Below are positions 16,201 through 24,193 of a DNA stretch of 24,193 bases, piece after piece. The notes under the pieces are model-generated. The model was given only the letters and a program-made list of their open reading frames with translations. It made no database searches and was not told the origin of the DNA. Origin of the DNA: Phycisphaerae bacterium (lineage in GTDB: Bacteria > Planctomycetota > Phycisphaerae > Sedimentisphaerales > Anaerobacaceae); the NCBI GenBank assembly GCA_030667885.1, contig DAOUVA010000009.1, positions 1 through 24,193 of the forward strand, written 5' to 3'. Every line of letters starts with the position of its first letter. Position 1 is the stretch's first letter. A program made the translations under genes and the position numbers.

Positions 16201-19200
16201 TGTGTTAGATGTAAACCAGACACCAAGATTAGCAACATCATTGATACTTCCGTACCCATCGATAATAGTTGCCGCGACGCTGTTGGGATCGTCGGGATTT
16301 CTTGAAGTAATAGTAACAGCCTTGTCCACCAAAAGTGAGATACCTTGATATCCCCCGAAATATGTGCCTGGTTCAACCACTATCGTATCGCCATCTTTGG
16401 CGGCATTGACCGCGTCCTGGATTGTCGGGTAGTTACCAGGCACAGTAACTGTCCTGCCGGCAGACCTCATAAACTCAACGGTAATAGTCTTGTTCGAATC
16501 CATTGTCACGGTATTGCTATGAGCAACAGAGCCATCATCATCGGTGCCTACCCATTTGACCCGATAGCCCGGATCCACTGTCGCATACAGCTTAACTACA
16601 GAGAACTTCTCGAAGGTCCCGCCGCTCGGCTCAACTGTACCGTTCTCGCCGACTGTATTTACAATCAAGCGATATTTACCTTCGCCGATGGCATAATGCA
16701 AGCCTATATCGACCTGCCCGGTGTCAGGGACACCATCGGAACGAGTAGTAAAATCTTCCAGGCCAAGAGCAATCACCGAACCACTGCCTGCATCGACACA
16801 GGGACTATCCACGCCCTGCCCGGCTGCTATTTGGCTGAGGCTGTGGTGCGATGCAACAAAGAGCGGATCAGCATCAATATTACCGTCAAGCCAGTTGAGG
16901 ATGCGTCCCGGCTCAATATAGATTGCTTCAGAATCCCGCCCTCCCTGGATATCACAATAAGAAACTGTAAGGGCCGCAGGCCTGTCTAAATAGATTGGCT
17001 CATCATCGCTGCCGACAGATATCTGGTTGCCGTGAGTGCCGACATTGTCCCAGAGGATACTATTAATAAGAGTCGTATGGCTTTGATAAGAGCAGGACAA
17101 CCCGCCTCCTCGTCCATGCTTATTATTAGCAGGGTCATTCGCACTGTTATTAACAATTGTACAATTGGTGATCGTTGGTGTAGTAAGCCAGTAAGAAATA
17201 ATACCACCACCGTCCAGAACGGCCGAGTTCCCTTTAACCAGACAGTTTTTAAGAATCGGCACGCTTGGGTCACCACCGAAATACACACCGCCGCCGGAGC
17301 CGGCTGACGAATTGCCGGTTATAAAGCAATCTTCAATTATTGCCTCAGAAGACCAGCAGAACATTCCGCCGCCGCCGCCGAATGGCTTTTCTGTACCGAA
17401 GGAACTAAGCTCAGGCGCGATCTGGCGTGTTCTGGCTCTATTACCCATAATACTGCAGCCTGTAATCACCGGTGTCCCGCTGCTCCAGTACATACCACCA
17501 CCGTGCTCAGCAACATTATTAATGATTACCGAGTCCAAAATCGATATCTCAGCGCCCTCACCGTACCAGTACAGAGCGCCTCCGAATGCCGATTCATTAT
17601 TACTAAAGTAACTGTTGCCAATGGCTATCTCGCTGCCGTTGTACCACTTCCCGCTGTCCAGGTCCCATATTCCACCACCGTATATTGCACCACCGGAACT
17701 ATAAGTCCCAATAGTCGAATTGCCAATGAAATCGCTGTCCTTGATATCGATTGAGCAATCTGACGGCCAGTATAATCCACCTCCGTCGTCTCCGGAAGAG
17801 TTACCGACATAGTTACAGTCAATAATCTCCACCGAGCAGAAATTGCTAAAGTACTGAGCTCCTCCACTTCCACCGGAGCCGGCAAGGTTACCTATGTATT
17901 GACAGTTATTAAGCAGGACCTCGCATCCACTCTCATAAAATTCGCCGCCGCCGTCCTGGCCGCTGCCGTCCACTTGCCTTGAAGCGCTGTTGCTTATCGT
18001 GCTGTCCGTAATTTTGACTTTGCAATCGTTTTCGTAGTAATTAGCGCCTCCGTAGCTCGGCGTGAAACTGATCATTGTAAAACCATTCAAGCCATCCGCG
18101 CCGGCTGCTCCGCCGTCACCGCCTTCACCTCCAACGCCTCCATCGCCGGGACCTATATTTGGTGCGTTATTTGGATCGTCTTCGTCTTGTGGGTCATCCT
18201 CTTCATCAGGGATAATTATTTGAGGCGGACCGCCTGAACCACCGTCACCGCCTATGCCGCCGTCACCAGCTGCGCCATCTCCTTCGCCGTCACCGCCTAA
18301 GCCGCCGTCACCGCCGTCACCGCCACCATAAGTATAAAACAGAACAATCGTTTCAGCAGCGCTGTCACTAATAATTGCATCCGAGATTTCGACCTCGCAG
18401 CCCTCTCCGTAATATATGGCACCTGCCCACGACCTTTGGCCGTTTACACCCATATTGCCGCCGAAACCGCCGTCACCGCCGGTACCGCCGCCGCCATCCA
18501 CACCTGCTCCGCCGTCTGCGCCGTCGGTCTCACCGCCGCCACCGCCTCCGCCGTCGGCAAATGCTGCGCCAACGCCGGCATTACCGCCGTTGCCGCCATC
18601 TCCGCCATAGTTGCCAAGTCCCTGCCGTGTCGAGCAGTTCAAAATTTCAAGAAATCGTATCGTCGGACGGCAATTGGGACCAAAATATATCGCGCCGCCT
18701 AAAGCTTCGCCGCCTTCGCCGCCTTTTCCGCCGTCGCCAGCTCTACCACCATTACCGCCCACGCCGCCGTCGCCACCTACTCCGCCGTTACCGCCTGCTC
18801 CCTGCGCACCGTCGTTCAAGCCCTCGCCGCCGTCCTGGCCGGCTTGACCTTCCTGGCCGGGTTGACCACCCTGACCATCCTGACCGCTCTGACCTGCCCC
18901 TCCATAACCACCATCGCCGCCGATGGCCGCACAGTTGATAATTTTGCAATTCAGAATGATTGGAGAACTATCGGCATCGAAATACATCGCGCCTCCATAG
19001 GCAACACCACCATCGCCACCGGGCAAACCGGCCATACCATCAGCACCGGCCGCACCAGGCTCACCGGGCGCACCTGGTTCGCCATCCGCACCGGTGAAAC
19101 CATCTGCTACTGCCTCTGCCGCTGCATTGGGATCGTCGGGATCTGGCATATCAGGTCTGTTCGGGTCGTTCGGAGCCCAATGGTTCGGGTCGCTCGGATC

Positions 19201-22200
19201 CGGTATAGGAGGTGCTGCCGGCGGATCGAGTGGATCCAGCGGATCCAATGGATCCGGGGCTGGATCAGGATCGGGATTGATAACAGCATTGTTCTCACCG
19301 TTCCTACCTTGAGCTACAACGTCTTCGATGACCAGATGAGACAGAGTTGGACTACTGCCGTTAAGACAGGTTATTGCTCCACCGAGAGCGGGCTCGCCGG
19401 GGGTTCCCACGCCATCGGCGAGTGGCATACGACCGAATACTAACAAAGGCTGTTGACTACCCTGGCCTCTGATAGTGAAACCATCTACGACGGAGTCGTG
19501 GCCTTCGCCACTTTGGAAGATAAAGGCGGGACCACCGAAAGTTTGTATAATTGTTTTAGCAACAGATTCAGGGTCATCCGGATGTTCACTGGCGATAGTA
19601 ATTGCCTTTCCCTGAAAATCATAGCCGCCGAAATAAGTGCCGGCCGAAACGACGATTTTGTCGCCGTGGTCATAGGAAGCATCGATTGCAGCACCAATGC
19701 TCGGATATTGTCCGGGCACAAGCAGACTCTTTGGCTGCCGGAATATTACAGTAACATCCTTATCAGAGTCCATCGTTATAATATTTGTATTAGACCATGA
19801 TGTATCATCATCCGTACCGGCCCATCGGTCAACAATATAGGTCTGGTCCGGTGCTGCGATAAGCGTTACTACCTTGCCTTCGGGGTAATATTCACCTCTT
19901 TTGTGATAGGGTGATATTGTTCCATTGCCGCCGATAATTTCTGTACGTAATTGATAAAGTGGAACCTGTTCGAATTCAATCGTTACACTTGTATCGGCAA
20001 GCATAGTAACTTGGTTACTGTTACCCGTTAATGAATCATCATCGGTTCCTGTCCAGGCCTTGACTCGATAACCCTCATCAGGATATGCGTCGAGCAGAAC
20101 TACTTCGTACTGCCGAAATGCTCCACTTTCAGGTTCGACACGACCCTTAGCCAGGTTCGGGTCAACGGGTTCATTCGCATCTACAACAGTAACATTCAAC
20201 TGTACAAGCACGGCCGGCAAAGCAGTAAAATGAGCACCTATATCGATGATGCCTGCATCGGTAACTCCATCCGTCCTGGTCGTATATATCTGAAGACTAA
20301 TATCGCTATCCGGGTCGCCCGCATCCACACAAGGACTGTCACTGCCAAGCTGTCCGGCAGCAGTTTGATTAAGATAGTAGTTGCTCAATGGGCCTGTCGT
20401 AAAGAGCGGGTCCAAATGAATATTGCCGATACCCCTGTCATTATCCTCAATGTTGGAGTATGTAGCCGAACAGTTGTACAAATCGTCACCGTTACCCCAT
20501 AGGATACAGTTGGTTATTACCGGCGAAGAATCATGAAGGGCAAAGATACCACCGTCTTTCGTGGAATTGGGATCATCAACGACAATAGTACAATTGGTAA
20601 TCGTCGGCGATGAGTATTCCAGATTGATTCCGCCGCCAAGATGAATTGCCGAATTGTTTGAAATTACACAATTTAGGATAGATGGATCCGAGTCATAACA
20701 AGCTATACCGCCACCGACGTTATTAGCGAAATTATTGCTTATAATACAGTCGGTAATTGTCGGCGAAGACTGCTCACAATTCACTCCACCGCCTATACCG
20801 GTGATGGATGACGTTCGGTTGTCGATAATCGTACAGTTTTTGATTGTCGCTGAACTCTCAACTAAATCGATACCGGCGCCATAAAAATTCGCGAAATTAT
20901 TGTTTATAATACAGTCTGAAATCGTCGGTGATGCTCTGAAGCACCTGATGCCGCCGCCGTAATCGGCACTTCCCCAACTGATTGTAAAGCCTTGGATAAC
21001 AGTATCAGGGCCTTCATTATTCTGGAATGTTACTACGGAATCCTCATTCAATATGCCTAAAAGCAATGTGTCTTCCGGACTAATATCAGGATCGTCAGGA
21101 TTTGTAATATCACCACTTCGAAGCGTTATCGCTTTACCCTTAAAGTCAATAATCTCCAGGAACAGCGAATTGGACTCTGCAATCAGCACGTCACCGTCAT
21201 TGGCATCGTCTATAGCGGCCTGGATGGTGGGATAAAGATTGGATGAATCCGTGGGATCATCTTTGCTGTTGAGAACTTTCCCTGCTTTTCCCTGGGGGAC
21301 TAATGTTAATACTTTATGCAAATTAATACGTCCACCGGAAAGATTAAGACGGGGTGACGTAAATATCGGGTCAACCGCCTTCAGGAGAATGCCCTTTACA
21401 GTGCTATGTGCCAGTGTTGGGTACTGCGACCAAATCAGTGCACAAGCTCCTGATGCATATGGAGCGGATAACGATGTCCCGCTTAAGGTTGCGTAATTCG
21501 CCGGCACGCCAAATACGAGCATCGCAAAATTTTGAGTAGTTGGAGATGTACTCAGAATATCCGTACCCGGCTCGGCAATATCAACTGTTGTCGCTCCAAA
21601 ATTGGAGAAATCCGACCTCTGGTCATTGGGGTCCGATGACATAACAGAAATGATATTATCCAGGTCAAAGCTTGTAGGATAGACAGGAATCTCGTCATTA
21701 TCGCTGCCAAAATCGTTACCTGCCGCGGCTACGAAAAGCACCCCTGCATCTCCGGCTTCTTTGATAGCATCATAGAGAGACTGCGAGAAAAAATTACCTC
21801 CCCAGGAGGCGTTGATAACTTTAGCACCATTAGCAATGGCATATTGAATAGCTTCAACAGCGTCACTGGTAAAAACCTCTGGCTCTACACGATAATCGTC
21901 TGCGAAGACTTTCAATGCCATTATCTTGACGTTCCAACAAACACCGACAACGCCTTTACCATTATTACCAACCGCTCCGATCACACCCGACACGTGGGTA
22001 CCGTGAAAATGATTATCAAGAGGGTCGCTGTCAGCATCTCCGGGGTCTGATGCAACGTCACCGGCAAAATCATAACCATAAATATCATCTATATAGCCAT
22101 TATTATCGTCGTCAACATCTGGGACACCTCGCATTTCAGCGTCGTTAACCCATATATTATCCGCCAGGTCAGGATGAGTATAGTCTATTCCTGTATCCGC

Positions 22201-22743
22201 AACGGCTATGATTACCTCCGGGTTGCCGGTCTCAAGGTCCCAGCCCTCAGGTGCGTCAATATCGGCATCTTCAGTTCCACCGGTTTGGCCTGTGTTGTCA
22301 AATCCCCACAAATCGGGAAACATAGGATCGTTGGGAACGACAAACAATTTATACTTATAGTTCGGCTCTGCGTACAAAACGTTGGCCGACTGGTTGAAAC
22401 GGACAAAAGCCTCCCCAACCGTCGTGCCCTCAGGCAGACGTACGACAGCAAGGCCAGGCGCAACCCCACCATATTCTTTTTCTATCTCTGTCCCGGTAAG
22501 GATGAAATCTGAAATCGCCCCCTTGACCGCCTGAGTTGTCAGAGGCCCCATTAACAGAGGACCATCAGCCAACTGGGAAAATGCATCCACGTCTGCAAAA
22601 CGAACTATCAGTTCGCCCTGCTTATAAGCCGCGAGATCATTTTCGGATGAGTAATCAAACCCTAAACCCGGCAAATTATCTGCCCATGCAAAACCTGCTA
22701 TGGACAACAATATCAATGCGCTAATCAAAATGTGCTGCTTCAT
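13246..22743 (-). CDS. Giant secreted S8 protease / triple beta-helix / dockerin / Fn3-like protein
   Basis: 3165 aa. Signal peptide 1-21 (AWA|DNL), propeptide-like region about 38-130, then an S8 protease domain (about 140-460) with Asp183 (VADTGID), His247 (HFHGTH), Asn343 (AAAGND) and Ser424 (SGTSLSAP), so it should be active. Three right-handed beta-helix modules follow (about 495-835, 1003-2010, 2097-2790). Each opens with a YPTIQAAI-type cap and is built of repeats like SPTITNCTI..N.A..GGGI; each closes with SPCVDAG...DIG.H or close. Between them lie three InlB-type repeats with a W-x-GTDDD core (two at about 847-1000, one at 2022-2094). A two-repeat dockerin (about 2795-2857) precedes three Fn3-like repeats (2862-3165) with EYYFE...SGWQ...YRVKARD. 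Gly-rich loops are concentrated in module 2. The start has only a weak GGAAT upstream. It is probably an extracellular or surface protein; its substrate is unknown. Confidence 0.9.
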   Translation of the reverse strand: MKQHILISALILLSIAGFAWADNLPGLGFDYSSENDLAAYKQGELIVRFADVDAFSQLADGPLLMGPLTTQAVKGAISDFILTGTEIEKEYGGVAPGLAVVRLPEGTTVGEAFVRFNQSANVLYAEPNYKYKLFVVPNDPMFPDLWGFDNTGQTGGTEDADIDAPEGWDLETGNPEVIIAVADTGIDYTHPDLADNIWVNDAEMRGVPDVDDDNNGYIDDIYGYDFAGDVASDPGDADSDPLDNHFHGTHVSGVIGAVGNNGKGVVGVCWNVKIMALKVFADDYRVEPEVFTSDAVEAIQYAIANGAKVINASWGGNFFSQSLYDAIKEAGDAGVLFVAAAGNDFGSDNDEIPVYPTSFDLDNIISVMSSDPNDQRSDFSNFGATTVDIAEPGTDILSTSPTTQNFAMLVFGVPANYATLSGTSLSAPYASGACALIWSQYPTLAHSTVKGILLKAVDPIFTSPRLNLSGGRINLHKVLTLVPQGKAGKVLNSKDDPTDSSNLYPTIQAAIDDANDGDVLIAESNSLFLEIIDFKGKAITLRSGDITNPDDPDISPEDTLLLGILNEDSVVTFQNNEGPDTVIQGFTISWGSADYGGGIRCFRASPTISDCIINNNFANFYGAGIDLVESSATIKNCTIIDNRTSSITGIGGGVNCEQSSPTITDCIISNNFANNVGGGIACYDSDPSILNCVISNNSAIHLGGGINLEYSSPTITNCTIVVDDPNSTKDGGIFALHDSSPVITNCILWGNGDDLYNCSATYSNIEDNDRGIGNIHLDPLFTTGPLSNYYLNQTAAGQLGSDSPCVDAGDPDSDISLQIYTTRTDGVTDAGIIDIGAHFTALPAVLVQLNVTVVDANEPVDPNLAKGRVEPESGAFRQYEVVLLDAYPDEGYRVKAWTGTDDDSLTGNSNQVTMLADTSVTIEFEQVPLYQLRTEIIGGNGTISPYHKRGEYYPEGKVVTLIAAPDQTYIVDRWAGTDDDTSWSNTNIITMDSDKDVTVIFRQPKSLLVPGQYPSIGAAIDASYDHGDKIVVSAGTYFGGYDFQGKAITIASEHPDDPESVAKTIIQTFGGPAFIFQSGEGHDSVVDGFTIRGQGSQQPLLVFGRMPLADGVGTPGEPALGGAITCLNGSSPTLSHLVIEDVVAQGRNGENNAVINPDPDPAPDPLDPLDPLDPPAAPPIPDPSDPNHWAPNDPNRPDMPDPDDPNAAAEAVADGFTGADGEPGAPGEPGAAGADGMAGLPGGDGGVAYGGAMYFDADSSPIILNCKIINCAAIGGDGGYGGAGQSGQDGQGGQPGQEGQAGQDGGEGLNDGAQGAGGNGGVGGDGGVGGNGGRAGDGGKGGEGGEALGGAIYFGPNCRPTIRFLEILNCSTRQGLGNYGGDGGNGGNAGVGAAFADGGGGGGGETDGADGGAGVDGGGGTGGDGGFGGNMGVNGQRSWAGAIYYGEGCEVEISDAIISDSAAETIVLFYTYGGGDGGDGGLGGDGEGDGAAGDGGIGGDGGSGGPPQIIIPDEEDDPQDEDDPNNAPNIGPGDGGVGGEGGDGGAAGADGLNGFTMISFTPSYGGANYYENDCKVKITDSTISNSASRQVDGSGQDGGGEFYESGCEVLLNNCQYIGNLAGSGGSGGAQYFSNFCSVEIIDCNYVGNSSGDDGGGLYWPSDCSIDIKDSDFIGNSTIGTYSSGGAIYGGGIWDLDSGKWYNGSEIAIGNSYFSNNESAFGGALYWYGEGAEISILDSVIINNVAEHGGGMYWSSGTPVITGCSIMGNRARTRQIAPELSSFGTEKPFGGGGGMFCWSSEAIIEDCFITGNSSAGSGGGVYFGGDPSVPILKNCLVKGNSAVLDGGGIISYWLTTPTITNCTIVNNSANDPANNKHGRGGGLSCSYQSHTTLINSILWDNVGTHGNQISVGSDDEPIYLDRPAALTVSYCDIQGGRDSEAIYIEPGRILNWLDGNIDADPLFVASHHSLSQIAAGQGVDSPCVDAGSGSVIALGLEDFTTRSDGVPDTGQVDIGLHYAIGEGKYRLIVNTVGENGTVEPSGGTFEKFSVVKLYATVDPGYRVKWVGTDDDGSVAHSNTVTMDSNKTITVEFMRSAGRTVTVPGNYPTIQDAVNAAKDGDTIVVEPGTYFGGYQGISLLVDKAVTITSRNPDDPNSVAATIIDGYGSINDVANLGVWFTSNTDSRTVLNGITIQNCGGLIEDGDDGDRDANHPNGEDGGSFEGAAIHIENGASPIIKNCIIRNNYLEAGNGGNGVGAEGDDPILNAGRGGWSGWAHGGAIWCGPDSSPKFINCIIENNTALGGNGGNGGDGGGENEGYANYGGNWSRSNAINYDPDSSLIEFAEQLWEVWDWDDAFYYATIYDVNMVSYFGDYRWYSGYGGGAYCDIGSNVTFVNCEIRGNRTQGGMSGIGGAIAGSERNLEPLVSFEIPSFGAGVYCAAESIVTFRDCTFEDNIASGLPAGVTDPNHSLDPYLGYGGGVCAENSAAIVFVDCNFVDNRADSGGGIYTDESNVTIVDCNIASNEALRGGGFVGVDGLINILSSSITNNRAIGDVNDPNDASILTNGAGLYCWLGGINIQDCNISGNIAGFSGGGVYLRDVNTASLVNNLIINNGASRDGGGVSANWYTNSVISNCTFAGNATSGVLGEPNNTGYGGGLYNSYESNSVVKNSIFWNNFALKGDAIAVGGGFEFDERCAMLTISYSGVKDGRSGVWVDDGCTINWGDGNIDADPIFVEGPLGRYYLSQTSAGQGQNSPYVDAGSDYSSYVGMLGHTTRTDEKSDAGRVDIGYHHPGAEPCRLCDLVLDGMINFRDFAVLADRWLADGCSEGDGWCNGADLTSDTYVDMRDIAFLADCWLVEDTVAPMPNPSKWETEPYLSSAGSITMTAEIATDAWGWDVEYYFENISEDGGNDSGWQLSPTYTDGGLTAGVQYGYRVKARDGVGNETEWSEVRYAGLDSTPPAPAPYIETIFAVSETSVSMTSSVSIDESEVEYYFESTSAGGHDSGWQDDPNYIDVLLDPNTEYSYRVKARDKSPYQNETDWSATVTVRTLASQDLIAPTPDPMTWDPTLDPNGYDGTPREILIDPNALYGYGATMTASVATDAGGGPVEYFFECTTSSGFSSGWQAGPIYTVLLGRNGQGHRFRVKARDQFLNETAWSTEERADP
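18085..19112 (-). repeat. Gly-rich and collagen-like in-frame repeat blocks
   Basis: Four blocks inside beta-helix module 2 of the giant protein. The first, about 19012-19102, is collagen-like Gly-X-Y (GEPGAPGEPGAAGAD). The second, about 18700-18921, has GQDGQGGQPGQEGQAG then GGNGGVGGDGG. The third is about 18440-18615 and the fourth about 18085-18330, both GGDGGxGG types. On the plus strand they read as near-repeats of GCCGCCGTCACC. Each lies just before a GGAIYF/GGANYY beta-helix strand, so they are loops added at the same place on successive coils. Confidence 0.85.
19125..19278 (-). repeat. Asp-Pro rich repeat with 9-base tandem units
   Basis: Codes for a run such as DPDPAPDPLDPLDPLDPP followed by PNDPNRPDMPDPDDPN. 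The centre is a 9-base GATCC-containing tandem repeat (Leu-Asp-Pro units). It directly precedes the collagen-like block, so the inserted loop starts with an acidic, extended segment. Confidence 0.75.
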
Positions 22744-22945
22744 TATTCCGATTCTAAACTTTCGTTTATCATTCCTTAAACTGTAAGTATTTTGGATAAT
22801 TAATCAGCTTAGGCAACATAAGTGCCGCTGTTGATACCAAATGTAACGTTTTTTCAGCAAGGTGCTCCACAAGCAATATCATTATAAATCTGGCCCTGCA
22901 AAAATGTGGAAACTATCACTAAAAACCCTGCAACTACTACAAAGG
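22744..22945 (-). other. Intergenic gap upstream of the giant gene
   Basis: 202 bases between the secretin stop and the giant-gene start. A TATAAT (22886-22881, minus strand) could be a -10 box, but no convincing -35 is found 16-18 bases before it. No hairpin terminator follows the secretin gene, so read-through from the secretin is possible. Confidence 0.3.
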
Positions 22946-24193
22946 TTAAAAGTCGGTTTCCATCCCGGCAATGGCCTTTGCTTCATCTTCCTCCTGCAGC
23001 ATGATGATCGGCTTTACTAATATCAGCAATATCTTTTGGTCTCTTATTATGCTGCGGTTACTAAACAGCCTGCCAAGGATAGGTATCTTGCTCAATATCG
23101 GGACACCCGTTTCCTTTTCAATTTCTGATGTTATCTTCTGTCCGCCTAACAGCAATGTCCCGCCGTCGGGGATACTCACGCGAGTCATGACACTCGACGT
23201 TTCCGTCTCGGGAACAACTACTTCGTATTGCTCGGTTGACGCTGTCGTGCCTGTTGTTACGACCTGTTCAACCTGATGTGTTCTCAATCTTATCAGGTCC
23301 GTCAGGGTAGTAACTATATTCAGCAATACATATTTCTTATTATGAGAAATAGTCGGAGTAACACTGAGCATACTACCGACTGATATGTAACCTATCTGTT
23401 GTTGTGCGCCAGATGTCGTAGCACCGGTACCGACACCAATCCCTGTTGTGGTGCTTTGAGTGTTGGGCGGTAGTGCATACGAAATTAAGTCCTGAACAGA
23501 GAATGCCGAAGACTCTCCGCTCAAAACTGTAGATTTAGGAGCAACTATAGCCTTAGAGTCCGTATGAGCCTGAACCGCTCGAAGAAGGAACGAAACCTGT
23601 AAATCGTCAAGTATCGAACCATAACCTCCGCTAACTGTGGCGGCCGCTTCAATACCACCCAGACTGCCGCCGACCTTTGTTGAGGCATCCGTTGCCGTAC
23701 TGGCTGCAGAGCCTTGTTCGAAATTAAGCTGACCCCATTTACTGCCAAGGTTAAGTGAAAAATCTACATCCAGCCCGATATCTTCGAGGTAATTCTCGCT
23801 TACCACCAGGAATACGGCCTCGACTGCAACCTGATTTCCAAGCGATTTACGCAACGCATTCAACAGCTTTCCTATTTCCACATGAACTTCGTGCGTCTGC
23901 ATCACGGCAAGTTTCATTGGCGACTGCTGTGGGTAAGTCATTATTGTTCCCTCACCCGTGTCACTGAGATCAAACCAGCTATCCGGCTCGATAGTCTCCT
24001 GAACAAGCTGCACAAGACTCTGCGCCTGCATCATGCCGCCCTGGCCGCCCATCATGCCGCCGCCCATGCCGCCGCTCATGCCGCCCATGCCGCCGCTCAT
24101 GCCGCCCATGCCGCCGCCCATGCCGCCGCTCATGCCGCCCATGCCGCCGCCCATGCCGCCGCTCATGCCGCCCATGCCGCCGCTCATGCCGCC
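22946..24193 (-). CDS. Secretin (GspD/PilQ-type outer-membrane channel), N-terminally cut by the window
   Basis: The frame is open to the window edge, so only the last 415 or so residues are seen and the true start lies outside. In order: a Met-Gly-Gly/Ser-Gly-Gly repeat, a planctomycete-type N-domain end (VQETIEPDSW, then QTHEVHVEIGKLLNALRK), then the secretin channel domain with VEAVFLVVSENYLEDIGLD, VLSGESSAFSV, SVGSMLSVTPTI, SIPDGGTLLLGGQK and the closing VPILSKIPILGRLF. These are the conserved secretin signatures of type II secretion and type IV pilus families. The protein would form a multimeric outer-membrane pore. Which system it serves cannot be told without the upstream genes. The giant exported protein starts 202 bases downstream on the same strand. 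Confidence 0.9.
   Translation of the reverse strand, partial: GGMSGGMGGMSGGMGGGMGGMSGGMGGGMGGMSGGMGGMSGGMGGGMMGGQGGMMQAQSLVQLVQETIEPDSWFDLSDTGEGTIMTYPQQSPMKLAVMQTHEVHVEIGKLLNALRKSLGNQVAVEAVFLVVSENYLEDIGLDVDFSLNLGSKWGQLNFEQGSAASTATDASTKVGGSLGGIEAAATVSGGYGSILDDLQVSFLLRAVQAHTDSKAIVAPKSTVLSGESSAFSVQDLISYALPPNTQSTTTGIGVGTGATTSGAQQQIGYISVGSMLSVTPTISHNKKYVLLNIVTTLTDLIRLRTHQVEQVVTTGTTASTEQYEVVVPETETSSVMTRVSIPDGGTLLLGGQKITSEIEKETGVPILSKIPILGRLFSNRSIIRDQKILLILVKPIIMLQEEDEAKAIAGMETDF
24030..24193 (-). repeat. Met-Gly-Gly/Ser-Gly-Gly tandem repeat in the secretin
   Basis: Plus-strand units GCCGCCCAT and GCCGCCGCTCAT combine into a 21-base repeat that runs off the window end. It encodes M-G-G-M-S-G-G-type units. 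It lies in the periplasmic part, just before the last N-domain, and is probably a flexible low-complexity linker. Confidence 0.85.

Noticed and set aside
15712..16989. Long plus-strand ORFs opposite the giant gene (for example 15712-16305 and 16345-16989)
   Set aside because: They are antisense shadows of the beta-helix coding repeats; the minus frame has clear protein motifs throughout.
18375..18938. Arg-rich plus-strand ORF of 187 codons
   Set aside because: It is the antisense reading of the Gly-rich repeat (GCCGCC units) and shows no start signal.
18085..19112. Regular GCCGCCGTCACC repeats as a possible CRISPR or non-coding satellite
   Set aside because: They stay in frame with the giant gene, have no unique spacers, and encode Gly-rich loops.

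Overview
The window looks like a chromosomal segment of a Planctomycetota bacterium, most likely class Phycisphaerae (Sedimentisphaerales-like). This is inferred from three exported proteins with dockerin-like tails of the form D-x-N-x-D-x-x-(V/I)-D-x-x-DFA-x-LADxWL, a planctomycete-style secretin, giant secreted beta-helix proteins, and the mix of strong Shine-Dalgarno sites on some genes with none on others. No RNA gene, CRISPR array, insertion sequence or prophage was seen.

Layout. (1) 1-2710: a subtilisin-like S8 protease with three PKD domains, a consensus-like promoter and a bidirectional terminator. (2) 2874-6922, minus strand: a pyrimidine operon, pyrR-pyrB-pyrC, followed by a YacP-like NYN nuclease and a double zinc-ribbon protein. 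Its promoter is back-to-back with the next unit. (3) 7002-10395, plus strand: two exported dockerin-bearing proteins, a subtilase whose catalytic Asp is replaced by Cys and a calcineurin-like phosphoesterase. A 12-codon upstream ORF precedes the first; the second may use a non-standard AUC start. (4) 10468-13143: aroA and aroC (shikimate pathway). The AroC lacks the family's signature histidine. (5) 13246-22743, minus strand: a 3165-residue secreted protein with an intact S8 protease, three large right-handed beta-helix modules joined by InlB-type repeats, an internal dockerin and three Fn3-like repeats. Glycine-rich and collagen-like inserts decorate the helix. (6) 22946-24193, minus strand: the C-terminal part of a secretin, cut by the window edge inside a Met-Gly-Gly-Ser-type tandem repeat.

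How they fit. The housekeeping genes make pyrimidine nucleotides (UMP branch) and aromatic precursors. The rest is an extracellular programme: three S8-family proteins, a phosphoesterase and a secretin that could be part of an outer-membrane export route. No cohesin is in the window, so what the dockerin-like tails bind is unknown. The points most worth following up are the divergent AroC, the pseudo-subtilase, the candidate AUC start, the uORF and the triplicated giant protein with expanding Gly-rich loops.
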